Part shown: positions 1-8,483 of the stretch, piece by piece
Layout of the letters: each line of letters starts with the position of its first letter
Position numbering within the stretch: position 1 is the stretch's first letter
Origin: Amycolatopsis iheyensis
GTDB taxonomy: Bacteria > Actinomycetota > Actinomycetes > Mycobacteriales > Pseudonocardiaceae
Assembly (NCBI RefSeq): GCF_024703995.1
Contig: NZ_JAMXQV010000012.1
Coordinates: 124,001-188,000 of the forward strand
Direction: 5' to 3'
Length of the DNA: 64,000 bases
Translations under genes and position numbers: made by a program
The notes under the pieces: model-generated
Told to the model about the DNA's origin: nothing
What the model saw: the letters and a program-made list of their open reading frames with translations, nothing else
The model's database searches: none

Positions 1-238
1 CGTCGTCGGCCGAAAGGTACGAGAGGTCGCGGCCGCCGATCCGCGCGCGGCAGTAGCGCACGACCGTCGGCTTGATCAGGCGCAGCAGCGCCTGGACGGC
101 GTCCGCGTCGCCGGTGCGGGCCGCCGCCACGACCGGGTCGAGCCGCTCCTTGGTCAGCTTGCCGTCGGGCCGCGGCGAATCCTCCAGCACGGTGTAGCCC
201 TCGACCGGCACCTCCGGTGCCAGCGTCATCGTGTTCAC
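1..238 (-). CDS. sigD: SigD/ShbA-type RNA polymerase sigma factor (5' end only)
   Basis: Sigma-70 family factor cut by the left window edge; only the first 79 codons are present. The stretch VRYCRARIG followed by SADD is what I recognise from the region-2 entry of actinobacterial SigD (mycobacteria) and ShbA (Streptomyces), a sigma factor needed for normal growth. The GTG at 238 is preferred over the in-frame ATG at 229 because a strong GGAGGG lies just upstream of it. The gene reads away from the window, and the 353 bp to its right must hold its promoter. The family assignment rests on the N-terminal part only. Confidence 0.75.
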   Translation of the reverse strand, partial: MNTMTLAPEVPVEGYTVLEDSPRPDGKLTKERLDPVVAAARTGDADAVQALLRLIKPTVVRYCRARIGGRDLSYLSADD

Positions 239-591
239 GGGTTCCCTCCTCGCTTCGGTCATCGGATCGCGACCGGGCACCCGTCTCCACAATGGACGCA
301 CTGGTCCCGGGACGATCCACGATCCGACATCCGGAGTAATCGAGGCGCTGACCAGCAACGTTGCACGGTGGTGGTTCTTGTCCAGCTATTGTCCGTTAAC
401 CAGGAACGGCCCAGTCGGGTTGCCCGGTGCCCACTCGCGGAGTTCGGGTCAAATCCTGGACAGATACCGCCGTACCGCGGAAATCCGTAGCGAAAACGCG
501 GGGGCGGCCGATCCACCGCGGGTGATGCGAATCCGACCACCGGGGGCCGACCTCATGATCACTCATTGAACGCCACCGCGGAACCGGCCCG
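239..591. other. Divergent intergenic region, no gene seen
   Basis: About 350 bp between two divergently transcribed genes. The only structure I see is a direct repeat of TTGTCC at about 378 and 389, eleven bases apart, which could be a regulator site. No convincing promoter hexamers or small gene with a ribosome binding site were found. Confidence 0.4.
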
Positions 592-3141
592 ATGACCGAC
601 GACCGGTTCGACGTGTTCCTGTGTTCCGCCGACGACGCACTCGAAAAGGCCCTGCGGACCGGCGGAATGCGAGTGTTCCGGGATCGGGCTTTCGACGATT
701 TCGACACCGGGACCGCGGCCGCGCTCGCCGGTTCGCGGGTGCTGCTCGCACAGTGCCCGCGTGACCCGCCGACGGCGTTCGCGGCGCGGCTCACCGCCGC
801 GTTCACCGCCGCCCTGCGCCACGGCGATCCCGCCGACCGCGTGCTGACGATCGGCGGGCAGAGCCCGGTGAAGCCGCTCTGCCGCGGCTCGGCGGCACTG
901 CCGGACCTCGTCCGGCGGGTCCGCCGGAAGGTCGCCGGGACGCGGGGCCCGCTGGGCCCGGCGCCCCGCCCGCCGCACTGGTTCACCGGCCGGCACACCG
1001 CGTTCTGGACCGTCCACAACGGACTCGACGGCGGCCGGCTGCTGCTGCACGGCCTGCCGGGGGTCGGCAAGACCGCGCTGGCCGAGCGGTACGCCTGCCT
1101 CTACCGCGACAGTTTCGGCGGCGGCGTGCTGCGGACGGGACCGTTCGGCCACCTCGACCCCGGCGACTTCCTGCCCGCCTTCCACCTCGACCTCGCTCGG
1201 GCTGTGGCGGAGCACTGGGCGACCGACGTGACCGGGCTGGACCTTCGCCGCCTGAGCCTCTTGCTCGCCGACCGGATCACGGCGGCGGGCGAGCAGGTGC
1301 TGCTGCTGGTCGACGACGTCCCGGCCGGCCTGCCCTCGACGGTCCTGGACCGGGTCGCGCCGGGCTCGGCGCGCACGCTGGTGACGAGCCGGTTCGCCCA
1401 GTCCTGGGCCGCGCCGTCGGTGCACCTGCCCGGCCTGACCCCGGAGGAGTCCGCGGGCCTGCTGCCCCCGGGAGGCGACGCGGTGCGGCGGTTCGCCCTG
1501 CGCTGCGACGGCCACCCGATGACGGTGCGCGCCACGGCGTTCGCGGTGCGGGACGCGGCCGGCCCGCTGACCGACGCGGTGCTGGCCGAGCGGCCCGACC
1601 TGGCGCCCGAGGCCATCCGGGACGTGCTGCGCGGCCTGGCCCCGACGGCCCGCGACCTGCTCCGGCTGGGCGCGGTGCTCGCGCCGGCGCCGCTGCCCCA
1701 GGACGTGGCGCGGGCGGCGCTCGGCTCCCCCGATCCGGCGGAGTTCGAGGCGGCGGTCGCGGAGCTGGCGGGGCACGGGTTCGCGCAGCGGTCGGGTGAG
1801 CTGCTGCGGCTCCAGGGGCTCGCGGTCGAGGTGGCGCAAGGTGAGTCCGGCGCGCTGCTGGGGGAAGCGCCGGACGCGGTGCTCGCCGGGCTGGCCCGGG
1901 AAGCACCCGGAAGTGGCCTGGTCCGGCACGCCCGTTCCCTCGCCGACCACGCTCCCGCCCACCGGCTCCGGCTCCTGCGTCCGGTCGCCGCCGCCCACGA
2001 GCGGCACGGCGATCCCGCCGCCGCCGGGGAGATCCACGCGACCATCCTCGCGTCCGGCGAAGCCACCTCGGCCGACTTCGCCGCCGCGGCCCGGGTCGAG
2101 ATCGACTGCGGTCTCCACGCCGAAGCCGCCGAGCACGCCCGGGAAGCGCTCGTCCTCGCCACCACCGACGCCGAGCGCCACACCGCGAGCCTGACCGCCG
2201 CCCAGGCCCTCGACTGCCGTGGCGACTACGCCGAGGCCGACGTCTTCCGGCACGCCGAGCACCCGCCCGAAACCGGCGAGGCGCGCTACCGGGCCGCCCT
2301 CGCCACCGCCGTCGCCCAGCGGCTGCGGGGGCGGCCGCAACCAGCGCTTCTGGAGCCGCTCCTGGACGAGCTGGAACCGGGCACGCTGAAGGACGAGCTG
2401 GCCCTCGAGCACGCGCGAAGCCTCCTGCGAGCCGGGCACCCGCAGCGGGCGAGCGACGTCGCCGCCGCGGTCGTCGCGAACCAGCACGCCGCCGGCCGCG
2501 AACGGCATCCCCGCTGCGAAGACGCGGAGTTCGTGCGAGCCGAGGCCGTGCTCACCCTCGACCTCGCCGGGCTCCCGGCCGACCGCGAAGACCGCGCCGC
2601 CGAGCTGCGGGCGCTCGAGCAGGGCTACCGGCTGCGGTACGGCGCCGAACACGCGCTGACCCTCACCGCGGCCACGTTCGCCGATCGCGCGCTGCTCGCG
2701 CTCGGCCGGCCGCGGCACGCCCTCGCCGCGCTCGCCGCGACCGAGCAGGTCGTGCTGCGCGTGCTCGGGGACGACCACCCGCTCGGCTACCGGATCCGGC
2801 ACGGCAGAGGCCTCGCGCACGCGCTGCTGCGGGAGTTCGACCGCCAGGCCGAACTCGTCGAAGCCGTCCTCGGACCCCAGATCCGGCTGCTCGGCCGCAC
2901 CCACCCGGAAACCCTCGAAAGCCGCCTCGACCTCGGGCTGGCGCTCGCCTTGAGCGGCCGCGGGCCGCTGGAGGAGGCGAGGGCGCTCGTCGACGACGCC
3001 GCCCGCGACACCGCCGGCGCGCTCGGCGTCAGCGGCGAACTGACCGCCAAGGCGCGGGCCGCCAAGCAGGTCGTGCGGCTGCCCGCGTCCTTCACTTCCG
3101 CGCTCTTCGCCGTCGAACGGCTGGTGTGGCCGGGCGCCTGA
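592..3141 (+). CDS. TIR-like / STAND NTPase / TPR protein
   Basis: An 849-residue signalling NTPase. Residues 1-90 resemble a TIR fold (FDVFLCSADD opening, then alternating hydrophobic strands), but no catalytic glutamate is evident where NADase TIRs carry it, so this domain may be a scaffold. Residues 130-340 form a STAND/NB-ARC NTPase: Walker A GLPGVGKT at 154-161, Walker B VLLLVDDV near 236-243, a TSR sensor near 265 and a GHP motif in the arm. A winged-helix-like part follows, then many alanine-rich helical repeats to the C-terminus that read as TPRs. The family pattern is that TPRs sense a ligand, NTP binding drives oligomerisation and the N-terminal domain acts; the ligand is unknown. 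It converges with the next gene, three bases apart. Candidate defence or regulatory protein. Confidence 0.8.
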   Translation: MTDDRFDVFLCSADDALEKALRTGGMRVFRDRAFDDFDTGTAAALAGSRVLLAQCPRDPPTAFAARLTAAFTAALRHGDPADRVLTIGGQSPVKPLCRGSAALPDLVRRVRRKVAGTRGPLGPAPRPPHWFTGRHTAFWTVHNGLDGGRLLLHGLPGVGKTALAERYACLYRDSFGGGVLRTGPFGHLDPGDFLPAFHLDLARAVAEHWATDVTGLDLRRLSLLLADRITAAGEQVLLLVDDVPAGLPSTVLDRVAPGSARTLVTSRFAQSWAAPSVHLPGLTPEESAGLLPPGGDAVRRFALRCDGHPMTVRATAFAVRDAAGPLTDAVLAERPDLAPEAIRDVLRGLAPTARDLLRLGAVLAPAPLPQDVARAALGSPDPAEFEAAVAELAGHGFAQRSGELLRLQGLAVEVAQGESGALLGEAPDAVLAGLAREAPGSGLVRHARSLADHAPAHRLRLLRPVAAAHERHGDPAAAGEIHATILASGEATSADFAAAARVEIDCGLHAEAAEHAREALVLATTDAERHTASLTAAQALDCRGDYAEADVFRHAEHPPETGEARYRAALATAVAQRLRGRPQPALLEPLLDELEPGTLKDELALEHARSLLRAGHPQRASDVAAAVVANQHAAGRERHPRCEDAEFVRAEAVLTLDLAGLPADREDRAAELRALEQGYRLRYGAEHALTLTAATFADRALLALGRPRHALAALAATEQVVLRVLGDDHPLGYRIRHGRGLAHALLREFDRQAELVEAVLGPQIRLLGRTHPETLESRLDLGLALALSGRGPLEEARALVDDAARDTAGALGVSGELTAKARAAKQVVRLPASFTSALFAVERLVWPGA

Positions 3142-3144
3142 GCT

Positions 3145-4146
3145 TCAGCCGGCGCCGGCCGGCTGCCACCGGATCCCGTAGGCGAACCCCGGCGCGAGGT
3201 GCCGGAACTGGACGTGCACCTCGCCGGCGTCGTCGATCTCCAGCACCGCGCCCCGCGGCGGCTGCTGGCGCGTCTCGTCCTGGAACACCTTCTCCAGCCG
3301 CAGGATCCGGTCCGGCACCCGGTCCCCGAACCGGACGTGCAGGTCGAACAGGTCGCACGGGTGCCGCGGCACGCACACGTAGTGCGGGTGGCGCATGGCC
3401 GCCCGGAATCGCAACCCGATGTCGTGCCGCTCACCGCGTCGCAACGGCTCGGCCAACCGCAACGCCATCCCGATCCGGTCACTCGACTCCATCGCGCGCC
3501 CGGCCAGCACCCCGCCGTGGAACACGTCGACGTCGAGATCGGTCTCCCGCACCGATTCCCCGGAATCGCCGGGCGCGGTGAGGGTGAGCGCCAGGTCCAG
3601 CTCCGCGATTTCGTCGGCGTCGGCGACCACGCGGCGGAATTCGAACGCTTCGGCCACCGGCTGGTCCAGCGCCAGCGTGACGCGCAGTTCTTCGGTGTGC
3701 CAACTACGGCTCGGATAGCGCGGTCGCGGCTGGAACCCGGCGGCCGCGACGGCCAGTGCGGCGACCTGCTCGATTCCCTCGTCGATCCGGCGCCGGACCG
3801 TCCGGTCGTCCCGGTCCAGAGTGATCGCCGCCCAGTGCACCCGTTCCTGGTAGAAGGGCTTGCGCGCCCGCTCGTCGAGGGCGAACGCGGCGAGCAACGC
3901 GATCTTCAAGTCGTCCGGCAGCGACTCGATCAGCGGACGCAATCGATCCGAAAGCTTACGCCGTATCCCGACGGTGTCGTCATCCTCGGAAATGCCGCAC
4001 GTGGCGCGCAATGCGGGCCCGACCCGATCGGCCAGTGGCGTGCTGAAAATGCCCCGCCCTTTGCGCAGGACCTTGAGCTCGCCGACCACGTCCGCCACAC
4101 TCGGGTCCACCGTTGCACCCCACTCCGTCCCACGCACGGGGATCAC
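3145..4146 (-). CDS. Uncharacterised two-domain protein next to the STAND NTPase
   Basis: A 333-residue protein with no recognised enzyme motif. Residues about 18-130 are helical and charged (LRKGRG motif near 26-31, SLPDDL, then DRDDRTVRRRIDEG), with the feel of a DNA- or protein-binding adaptor; I recall similar N-terminal halves in other actinobacterial proteins. Residues about 150-333 are strand-rich and end in a short GIRW segment. No signal peptide or membrane segment, so cytoplasmic. The GTG at 4146 is the longest start, with a G-rich stretch upstream; an in-frame GTG about eleven codons later is an alternative. The stop lies three bases from that of the convergent NTPase gene. Function unknown. 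Confidence 0.65.
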   Translation of the reverse strand: MIPVRGTEWGATVDPSVADVVGELKVLRKGRGIFSTPLADRVGPALRATCGISEDDDTVGIRRKLSDRLRPLIESLPDDLKIALLAAFALDERARKPFYQERVHWAAITLDRDDRTVRRRIDEGIEQVAALAVAAAGFQPRPRYPSRSWHTEELRVTLALDQPVAEAFEFRRVVADADEIAELDLALTLTAPGDSGESVRETDLDVDVFHGGVLAGRAMESSDRIGMALRLAEPLRRGERHDIGLRFRAAMRHPHYVCVPRHPCDLFDLHVRFGDRVPDRILRLEKVFQDETRQQPPRGAVLEIDDAGEVHVQFRHLAPGFAYGIRWQPAGAG

Positions 4147-4380
4147 TATTCGGCAGCCCCCGCATCGCTGTCCAGTCGATCATGGGGCGGCAAACGGATC
4201 GTTATCCCGCGGTTTCCTTTCCCCGCACCACGGGAAACGGGAAACGTCTTGCCGGTGTGTTCCGGGAGACCGCATTCTTGGCGTACCGCGCCGATTCCGC
4301 GGCGAAAAACCCACAAGACCACGGGTGTTCCCGGCCGGGCCGCGCGCCGCCGCCGGGGCGCTCATGTCGAAGGAGTCGAA

Positions 4381-4539
4381 ATGAAGGTCATCTGTTCGTT
4401 TTCGCTGCTCCTGCGGCTGGCTTTCTGGCTGGTCGCGGTGGCCCTCGTGGCCGGCGTCTCGCTGGGTCAGCACGGGGAGAGCGCACCCGGCCGGCCGGAC
4501 ACCCCGGTGGTCGCGGCGCACACGACCGATGTGCGCTGA
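4381..4539 (+). CDS. Small membrane or secreted peptide
   Basis: A 52-residue product. Residues 1-30 are one hydrophobic segment (LLLRLAFWLVAVALVAGVSLG) behind a short N-terminus with a single Lys, so it is either a signal peptide or a membrane anchor. The tail is short, Pro-rich and polar. A good AAGGAG sits about seven bases before the ATG, which is the main reason to accept the gene. Function unknown. Confidence 0.5.
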   Translation: MKVICSFSLLLRLAFWLVAVALVAGVSLGQHGESAPGRPDTPVVAAHTTDVR

Positions 4540-4635
4540 ACCGGACCGGGGTGGCGGGTCCGGGGGCCGCCACCCCGCCGGGTGATCATGACCCGCGCCC
4601 GCGTCACCCCGGCCGCGCCCGGGTACTTGTTGATC

Positions 4636-4803
4636 ATGAGCCCGAAGATGTGGCGCCTGCTGATCTCGGGGTCGCTGCGGCTGTTCCTGCTGGGCGCCGT
4701 GCCGGCCACGGCGCACCTTTCGCTGTTCGTCGGCGTGGTGGCGACGGCGATCGCGTTCCTCGTGCCGCCCCCGCGGACCCCGCACGAACGCCTCGGCCCT
4801 TAG
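4636..4803 (+). CDS. Possible small membrane protein
   Basis: A 55-residue frame starting MSPKMWRLL with two hydrophobic stretches (around 6-20 and 25-40) and a polar Pro-rich tail. An upstream in-frame ATG at 4582 would add 18 residues. No clear ribosome binding site supports either start. It ends overlapping the stop of the convergent TetR gene by four bases. It could be a chance frame in GC-rich DNA. Confidence 0.3.
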   Translation: MSPKMWRLLISGSLRLFLLGAVPATAHLSLFVGVVATAIAFLVPPPRTPHERLGP

Positions 4804-5432
4804 CCGGCGACGAGGCGCCCCAACACGGCCGGGACCGCCCGTTCGAGCTCGGCGGCGGCGGTTTCCGCACCGGCCAGGTGCCGGAGCAGGGATTGCTGGA
4901 ACAGGCCGTCGAGCAGGGCGTACGAGACCGCCTGCGGCACCTGCTCCACCGCGTCGGCGAGCTCGGCGTAGCGCGCGACGACGTGGTGGATCATCTCCTC
5001 GCGGCGCCGGTCGATCTCGAGCACGTCGGCCCGGAAGGACTCGTCGAACAAGCTCTGGTTGCGCAGGTCGTACCAGAGGCGGTGCATCTTGGCGTCCGCC
5101 CGCAGCGTCGCGGCCATCGCCGCCGCGAAGTCGCGCCGCAGTTCTTCCGCGGTCCCCGCGCGGGCGACGAGCTCGTCGTACCGGGTCACGCAGATCTCTT
5201 CGAACTGGCGTACGCAGTGGGTCAGCAGGTCGACCTTGTCGGCGAAGTAGTAGTGCAGCACGCCGTGCGAGAACTCCGAGTTCTGCGCGATTTCCCGCAG
5301 GCTGGTGCGCGCGTAGCCGAGCTCGGCCAGCGTCTGCAGCGCGGACTCGGCCAGCTGCGCCCGCCGCTGCTCGAACTTGTCGACCTGGCGGCGCGAGATC
5401 CGGTCCCGGGTCCGCTCCTTCGCCTCTGTCAC
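4800..5432 (-). CDS. TetR family transcriptional regulator
   Basis: A 210-residue repressor-type protein. Residues 20-70 hold the TetR helix-turn-helix (ALQTLAELGYARTSLREIA, then SHGVLHYYFADKVDLL), which is closely canonical. The C-terminal ligand and dimer domain is helical and its ligand cannot be guessed. Start is GTG at 5432. It is divergent from the SDR gene at 5551, with a TGGACA/TGTCCA palindrome in between, so it probably represses that operon and itself. Confidence 0.9.
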   Translation of the reverse strand: MTEAKERTRDRISRRQVDKFEQRRAQLAESALQTLAELGYARTSLREIAQNSEFSHGVLHYYFADKVDLLTHCVRQFEEICVTRYDELVARAGTAEELRRDFAAAMAATLRADAKMHRLWYDLRNQSLFDESFRADVLEIDRRREEMIHHVVARYAELADAVEQVPQAVSYALLDGLFQQSLLRHLAGAETAAAELERAVPAVLGRLVAG

Positions 5433-5467
5433 CCGTCCAGTCTATCGGGCAGTCGACCAAGCTTTAC

Positions 5468-5503
5468 TGGACAACTGTCCAGGGATCGCTTGACGGCTGT
5501 CCA
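5468..5503. promoter_or_regulatory. Probable TetR operator
   Basis: The inverted repeat TGGACA-AC-TGTCCA lies at 5468-5481, with a further TGTCCA half-site at 5498-5503. It sits between the divergent TetR and SDR starts, the usual place for a TetR operator. Assignment to the neighbouring regulator is inference. Confidence 0.55.
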
Positions 5504-5550
5504 GAGGGTGGCCGATGCTGTGGCCCAGCCGTCGCGAGGAGGAGGTGTCC

Positions 5551-6246
5551 ATGGGCCGGCACGACCTGTCCGGACGCGCCGCGCTGGTCACCGGGGGCGC
5601 GCGGGGCCTCGGCGCCGGGCTGGCCGCGGCGCTGGCCGGGGCGGGCGCCGCGGTGGTGGTCGCCGACACCCGGGAGGACCTGGGCCGGGACACCGCCGAC
5701 GCGCTGAAGCAGACCGGCGCCAAGGCCGCGTTCGTCCCGCTCGACGTCACCGACGACACGAGCTGGGCCGACGCCGTCACCGCCACCGTCGGCGAGCTCG
5801 GCGGACTGGACACCGTGGTCAACACCGCCGGCCTCGAGCTCTCCGGCCTGCTCGCCGACCTCGACCCGGCGCGGCTGCGGCGGATGCTCGAGGTCAACGT
5901 CCTCGGCACGGCGCTGGGCATCAAGCACGCCTTCCGCGCGATGCGCCCGGGTGGCGCGGCCGGACACGGCGGCGCGGTGGTCAACATCGCGTCGGTCGCC
6001 GCGGCCGTCGGCCTCGCCGGTCACGCCGCGACCCGGTCCGCGGTCGACCGGCTCACCCGGGTGGCCGCGCTGGAGGCCAGGCAGTTCGGCTACGGCGTGC
6101 GCGTCAACTGCGTCTACCCCGGTCAGGCCGCCGACGAGATCGGCGCGGGCACCGACATCGCCGACGCCGTGGTGTTCCTGGCCTCCGACGCCGCCCGGTT
6201 CGTCACCGGCGCCGGCCTGCCGGTCGACGACGACGCCGCCCGGTGA
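5551..6246 (+). CDS. Short-chain dehydrogenase/reductase, catalytically atypical
   Basis: A 231-residue Rossmann protein. The cofactor motif TGGARGLG is at residues 14-21, NTAG stands where NNAG is usual, and the catalytic-type Ser is in the NIAS strand. The Tyr-x3-Lys pair that completes the SDR active site is missing: the expected place reads GHAATRSAVDRL. It may bind NAD(P) without normal reductase activity, or be decaying. The ATG at 5551 follows a purine-rich GAGGAGG; a longer frame from 5515 lacks such a signal. It overlaps the next gene by GTGA, showing a translationally coupled pair, and is likely controlled by the divergent TetR protein. Confidence 0.8.
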   Translation: MGRHDLSGRAALVTGGARGLGAGLAAALAGAGAAVVVADTREDLGRDTADALKQTGAKAAFVPLDVTDDTSWADAVTATVGELGGLDTVVNTAGLELSGLLADLDPARLRRMLEVNVLGTALGIKHAFRAMRPGGAAGHGGAVVNIASVAAAVGLAGHAATRSAVDRLTRVAALEARQFGYGVRVNCVYPGQAADEIGAGTDIADAVVFLASDAARFVTGAGLPVDDDAAR

Positions 6247-7100
6247 GGGAGTATCTCGACACGGGTGCCTCGCTCGCCCCGTCCGCGCCGTGCCTGACGA
6301 TGGCCGGGGTCACGCTGAGCTACGCGTTCGTCCAGGAGCTGTCCTGGCGGATCGCCCGGGGGCTCGACCGGTCCGGGGTGCGCCCCGGCGACCGGGTCGC
6401 GGTCCTCTCCGGCAACGACCCGACCGCGTTCTCGTGCGTCTTCGGCATCGCCCGGGTGGGCGCGACCTGGGTCCCGCTCGACCCCGCCGGGATCTTCGAC
6501 GCCGCCGGCTGCACGTGCCTGCTCTTCCACGTCTCCTTCGCGCCCTTGGTCGAGCGGCTGCGGCCGCACCTGGCCGGGGTGAAGACGGTGATCTGCCTCG
6601 GTGGCGCCTCGCCCGGTGCCACACCGTTCGAAGACTGGCTCGAGGGGGTGCCCGCGTCGCCGTGGGACGCCGCGCCGCGCGGCGACCTCGACACCGGCAC
6701 CGCGCTGACCCTCCTGGGGCACCCGGCCGAGGAGCGGCCGCGCTTCCTCGCCCCGACGTCGCTGACCGGCCGGGCCGGTCTGCTGAGCCGCCCGGTGCTG
6801 GCCCTCGGCGGCGAGATCGTCCTGATGCCGGCGCCGGACGTGACCGACTTCCTGCACCTGGTGGAGCGGCACCGGATCACCCACGCGTTCCTGCCGACGG
6901 CGCTGCTGTGCCGCCTGCTGGACAACATCACCCTCGACACCGCCGACCTGACCTCGCTGCGCTGCCTGTTGTACGGCGACGCGCCGCTGCCTGCCGCGCG
7001 GCTGCGAGAAGCGCACGAGCGGGTCGGGCCGGTGCTGCACCGCCCCCTCAGTTCCACGGACGCAGCTTCTCGGGATTGCGCACCGCCCAGATCCGCTTGA
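6243..7100 (+). pseudogene. Truncated AMP-binding (acyl-CoA synthetase-like) gene
   Basis: A 285-codon frame starting at a GTG that overlaps the SDR stop. It resembles the N-terminal half of ANL-family adenylating enzymes (GVTLSYAFVQELSWRIARGL, then PGDRVAVLSGND, then LRCLLYGDAPLPAARL), which normally run to about 500 residues. The Thr/Ser/Gly-rich AMP loop is replaced by an unrelated stretch, and homology stops at about GPVLHRP, where the frame runs into the convergent sigma-factor gene. The adenylation C-lobe is absent. A non-functional remnant is the simplest reading; a short non-catalytic protein is possible. Confidence 0.6.
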
Positions 7101-7884
7101 TCCGGTCGCCGTCGACCTCGAACGCCAGGACCGAAACGACCACGCCGTCGCGCTCGGCGACCAGCCCCGGGCGGCCGTTGACCAGCCGTTCCCGCAGGGT
7201 CAGCGCCGGGATCCGGCCGGTGATCCCGATCGTGTACCGCGCGACGCGCTCGCCACCGGTGATCGGGTGCCGCATCGCGTTCACCACCCCGCCGCCGTCG
7301 GCGGTCGCGGTCGCCTGCGGGTCCAGCAGGCGCACGAGCCCCTCGATGTCCCGGGCTTCCCAGGCCACCTTGAACGCGCGCACGACCTCGGCGCTGCGGG
7401 CCCGCGGCGGCTCGGGCGTCCGGGCGGCGCGCACCCGGCGACGGGCGGACGTCGCCAGCTGCCGGCACGCGGCCGGGCTGCGGCCGAGCACCCCGGCCAC
7501 CTCGGCGAACGGGTAGCCGAACACGTCGTGCAGCACGAACGCGACCCGCTCGGCCGGGGTCATCGCCTCCAGCACGACCAGGAAAGCCATCGTCACCGAC
7601 TCGTCGAGCGTGACGCGGTCGGCCGGGTCGACGTCGCCGGGCACCGGCTCCGGGAGCCACTCCCCGACGTACCGCTCCCGGCGGACCCGCGCCGAGCCGA
7701 GCAGGTCGAGGCAGATCCGGCCGGTCACCGTCGTCAGCCAGGCGCCCGGCGACCGGATCGCGGCCCGCTGCGGCGCGGACAGCGCGTACCACCGGCCGTA
7801 AGCCTCCTGGACGACGTCCTCGGCGTCGCTCAGGGACCCCAGCAACCGGTAGCCGATGCCGATCAGCTGCGGCCGTTCGCTCAT
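7048..7884 (-). CDS. ECF41-type sigma factor with SnoaL-like C-terminal domain (SigJ-like)
   Basis: A 278-residue extracytoplasmic sigma factor. Sigma region 2 is at about residues 5-75 and region 4 at about 95-150 (MTPAERVAFVLHDVFGYPFAEVAGVLGRSPAACRQL is the helix-turn-helix part). The C-terminal 110 residues are a SnoaL-like extension. Three marks of ECF41 are visible: WLPEP in the linker, DGGG in the extension and NPEKL near the end (family form NPDKL). In that family the extension modulates activity in place of an anti-sigma factor. The ATG (MSERPQL) is taken as start; in-frame GTG 7902 is an alternative. It is divergent from a CMD-fold gene, the usual ECF41 partner. Confidence 0.85.
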   Translation of the reverse strand: MSERPQLIGIGYRLLGSLSDAEDVVQEAYGRWYALSAPQRAAIRSPGAWLTTVTGRICLDLLGSARVRRERYVGEWLPEPVPGDVDPADRVTLDESVTMAFLVVLEAMTPAERVAFVLHDVFGYPFAEVAGVLGRSPAACRQLATSARRRVRAARTPEPPRARSAEVVRAFKVAWEARDIEGLVRLLDPQATATADGGGVVNAMRHPITGGERVARYTIGITGRIPALTLRERLVNGRPGLVAERDGVVVSVLAFEVDGDRIKRIWAVRNPEKLRPWN

Positions 7885-8000
7885 CACGTCGCTTTCGCTC
7901 ACACGCTCTCGACGAACCAGCGGGCCGAACTGTGACGGCGGGCGCCTCACGTTCCGGCGTGCCGTGTCGTCGGACCGGCGAACCGAGGAAAGGAACACCG

Positions 8001-8483
8001 ATGACGACACTCGAATCGCGGCTGCCCGATCCGGCCGCGCTCTTCCCCGAACTGCGCGAGATCTCCGGCGCCCTGACCAGGGTCACCATGAACGGCTCGC
8101 TCCCGCGGACCACCATCCACCTGGTGCAGCTGCGCATCGGGCAGCTGGTCGGCAGCACCTACCACGTCGTCCGGCAGGCCGACCTGCTCCGCAAGTCGGG
8201 GGCGACCGAGGAGCAGGTCACGTCGGTGGCGTCCTGGCCGACGTCGCCGTACTTCAGCGACGCCGAACGCGTCGCGCTGGAGCTCGCCGAGGCCGTCTTC
8301 ACCGCGAACCCGTCCGGGGAACGGGTTTCCGACGACCTGTTCACCCGGGCCTCGGCGCACTACGACGAAAAAGCGTTGTGGACGCTCGGTCTCGCGCTCA
8401 GCCAGATGTGCTACTTCGTGCCCGTCGCGCTGATCGCGAAGCCGATCCCGGGCATGCCGCTGGGGAAGAACTACACCAAGTAG
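8001..8483 (+). CDS. Carboxymuconolactone-decarboxylase-fold protein lacking the CxxC
   Basis: A 160-residue CMD/AhpD-fold protein, the typical target gene of ECF41 sigma factors. The helical core is recognisable (IHLVQLRIGQLVGSTYHVV, then LRKSGATEEQV, then FSDAERVALELAEAVF). Where peroxidase members have CxxCxxxH, this one reads STYHVVR, so the redox cysteines are gone and thiol peroxidase chemistry is unlikely. ATG at 8001 follows GAAAGGA. It is divergent from the sigma-factor gene and probably part of its regulon; its 3' end overlaps the convergent amidohydrolase gene by 13 bases. Confidence 0.8.
   Translation: MTTLESRLPDPAALFPELREISGALTRVTMNGSLPRTTIHLVQLRIGQLVGSTYHVVRQADLLRKSGATEEQVTSVASWPTSPYFSDAERVALELAEAVFTANPSGERVSDDLFTRASAHYDEKALWTLGLALSQMCYFVPVALIAKPIPGMPLGKNYTK

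Noticed and set aside
559..2904. Long minus-strand open frame opposite the STAND NTPase gene
   Set aside because: Gly/Arg/Gln-rich shadow frame made by GC-biased third positions; no ribosome binding site or motif, while the plus strand encodes a coherent multidomain protein.
4113..6242. Plus-strand frame fused ahead of the AMP-binding fragment
   Set aside because: It crosses the TetR gene on the opposite strand and the SDR gene in another frame, and has no recognisable sequence before the GTG at 6243.
7931..7971. ECF41 promoter upstream of the CMD gene
   Set aside because: TGTGACG resembles the -35, but CGTG and CGTC candidates are 20 or 30 bases away, outside the usual 16-17 spacing, so it is not listed as a feature.
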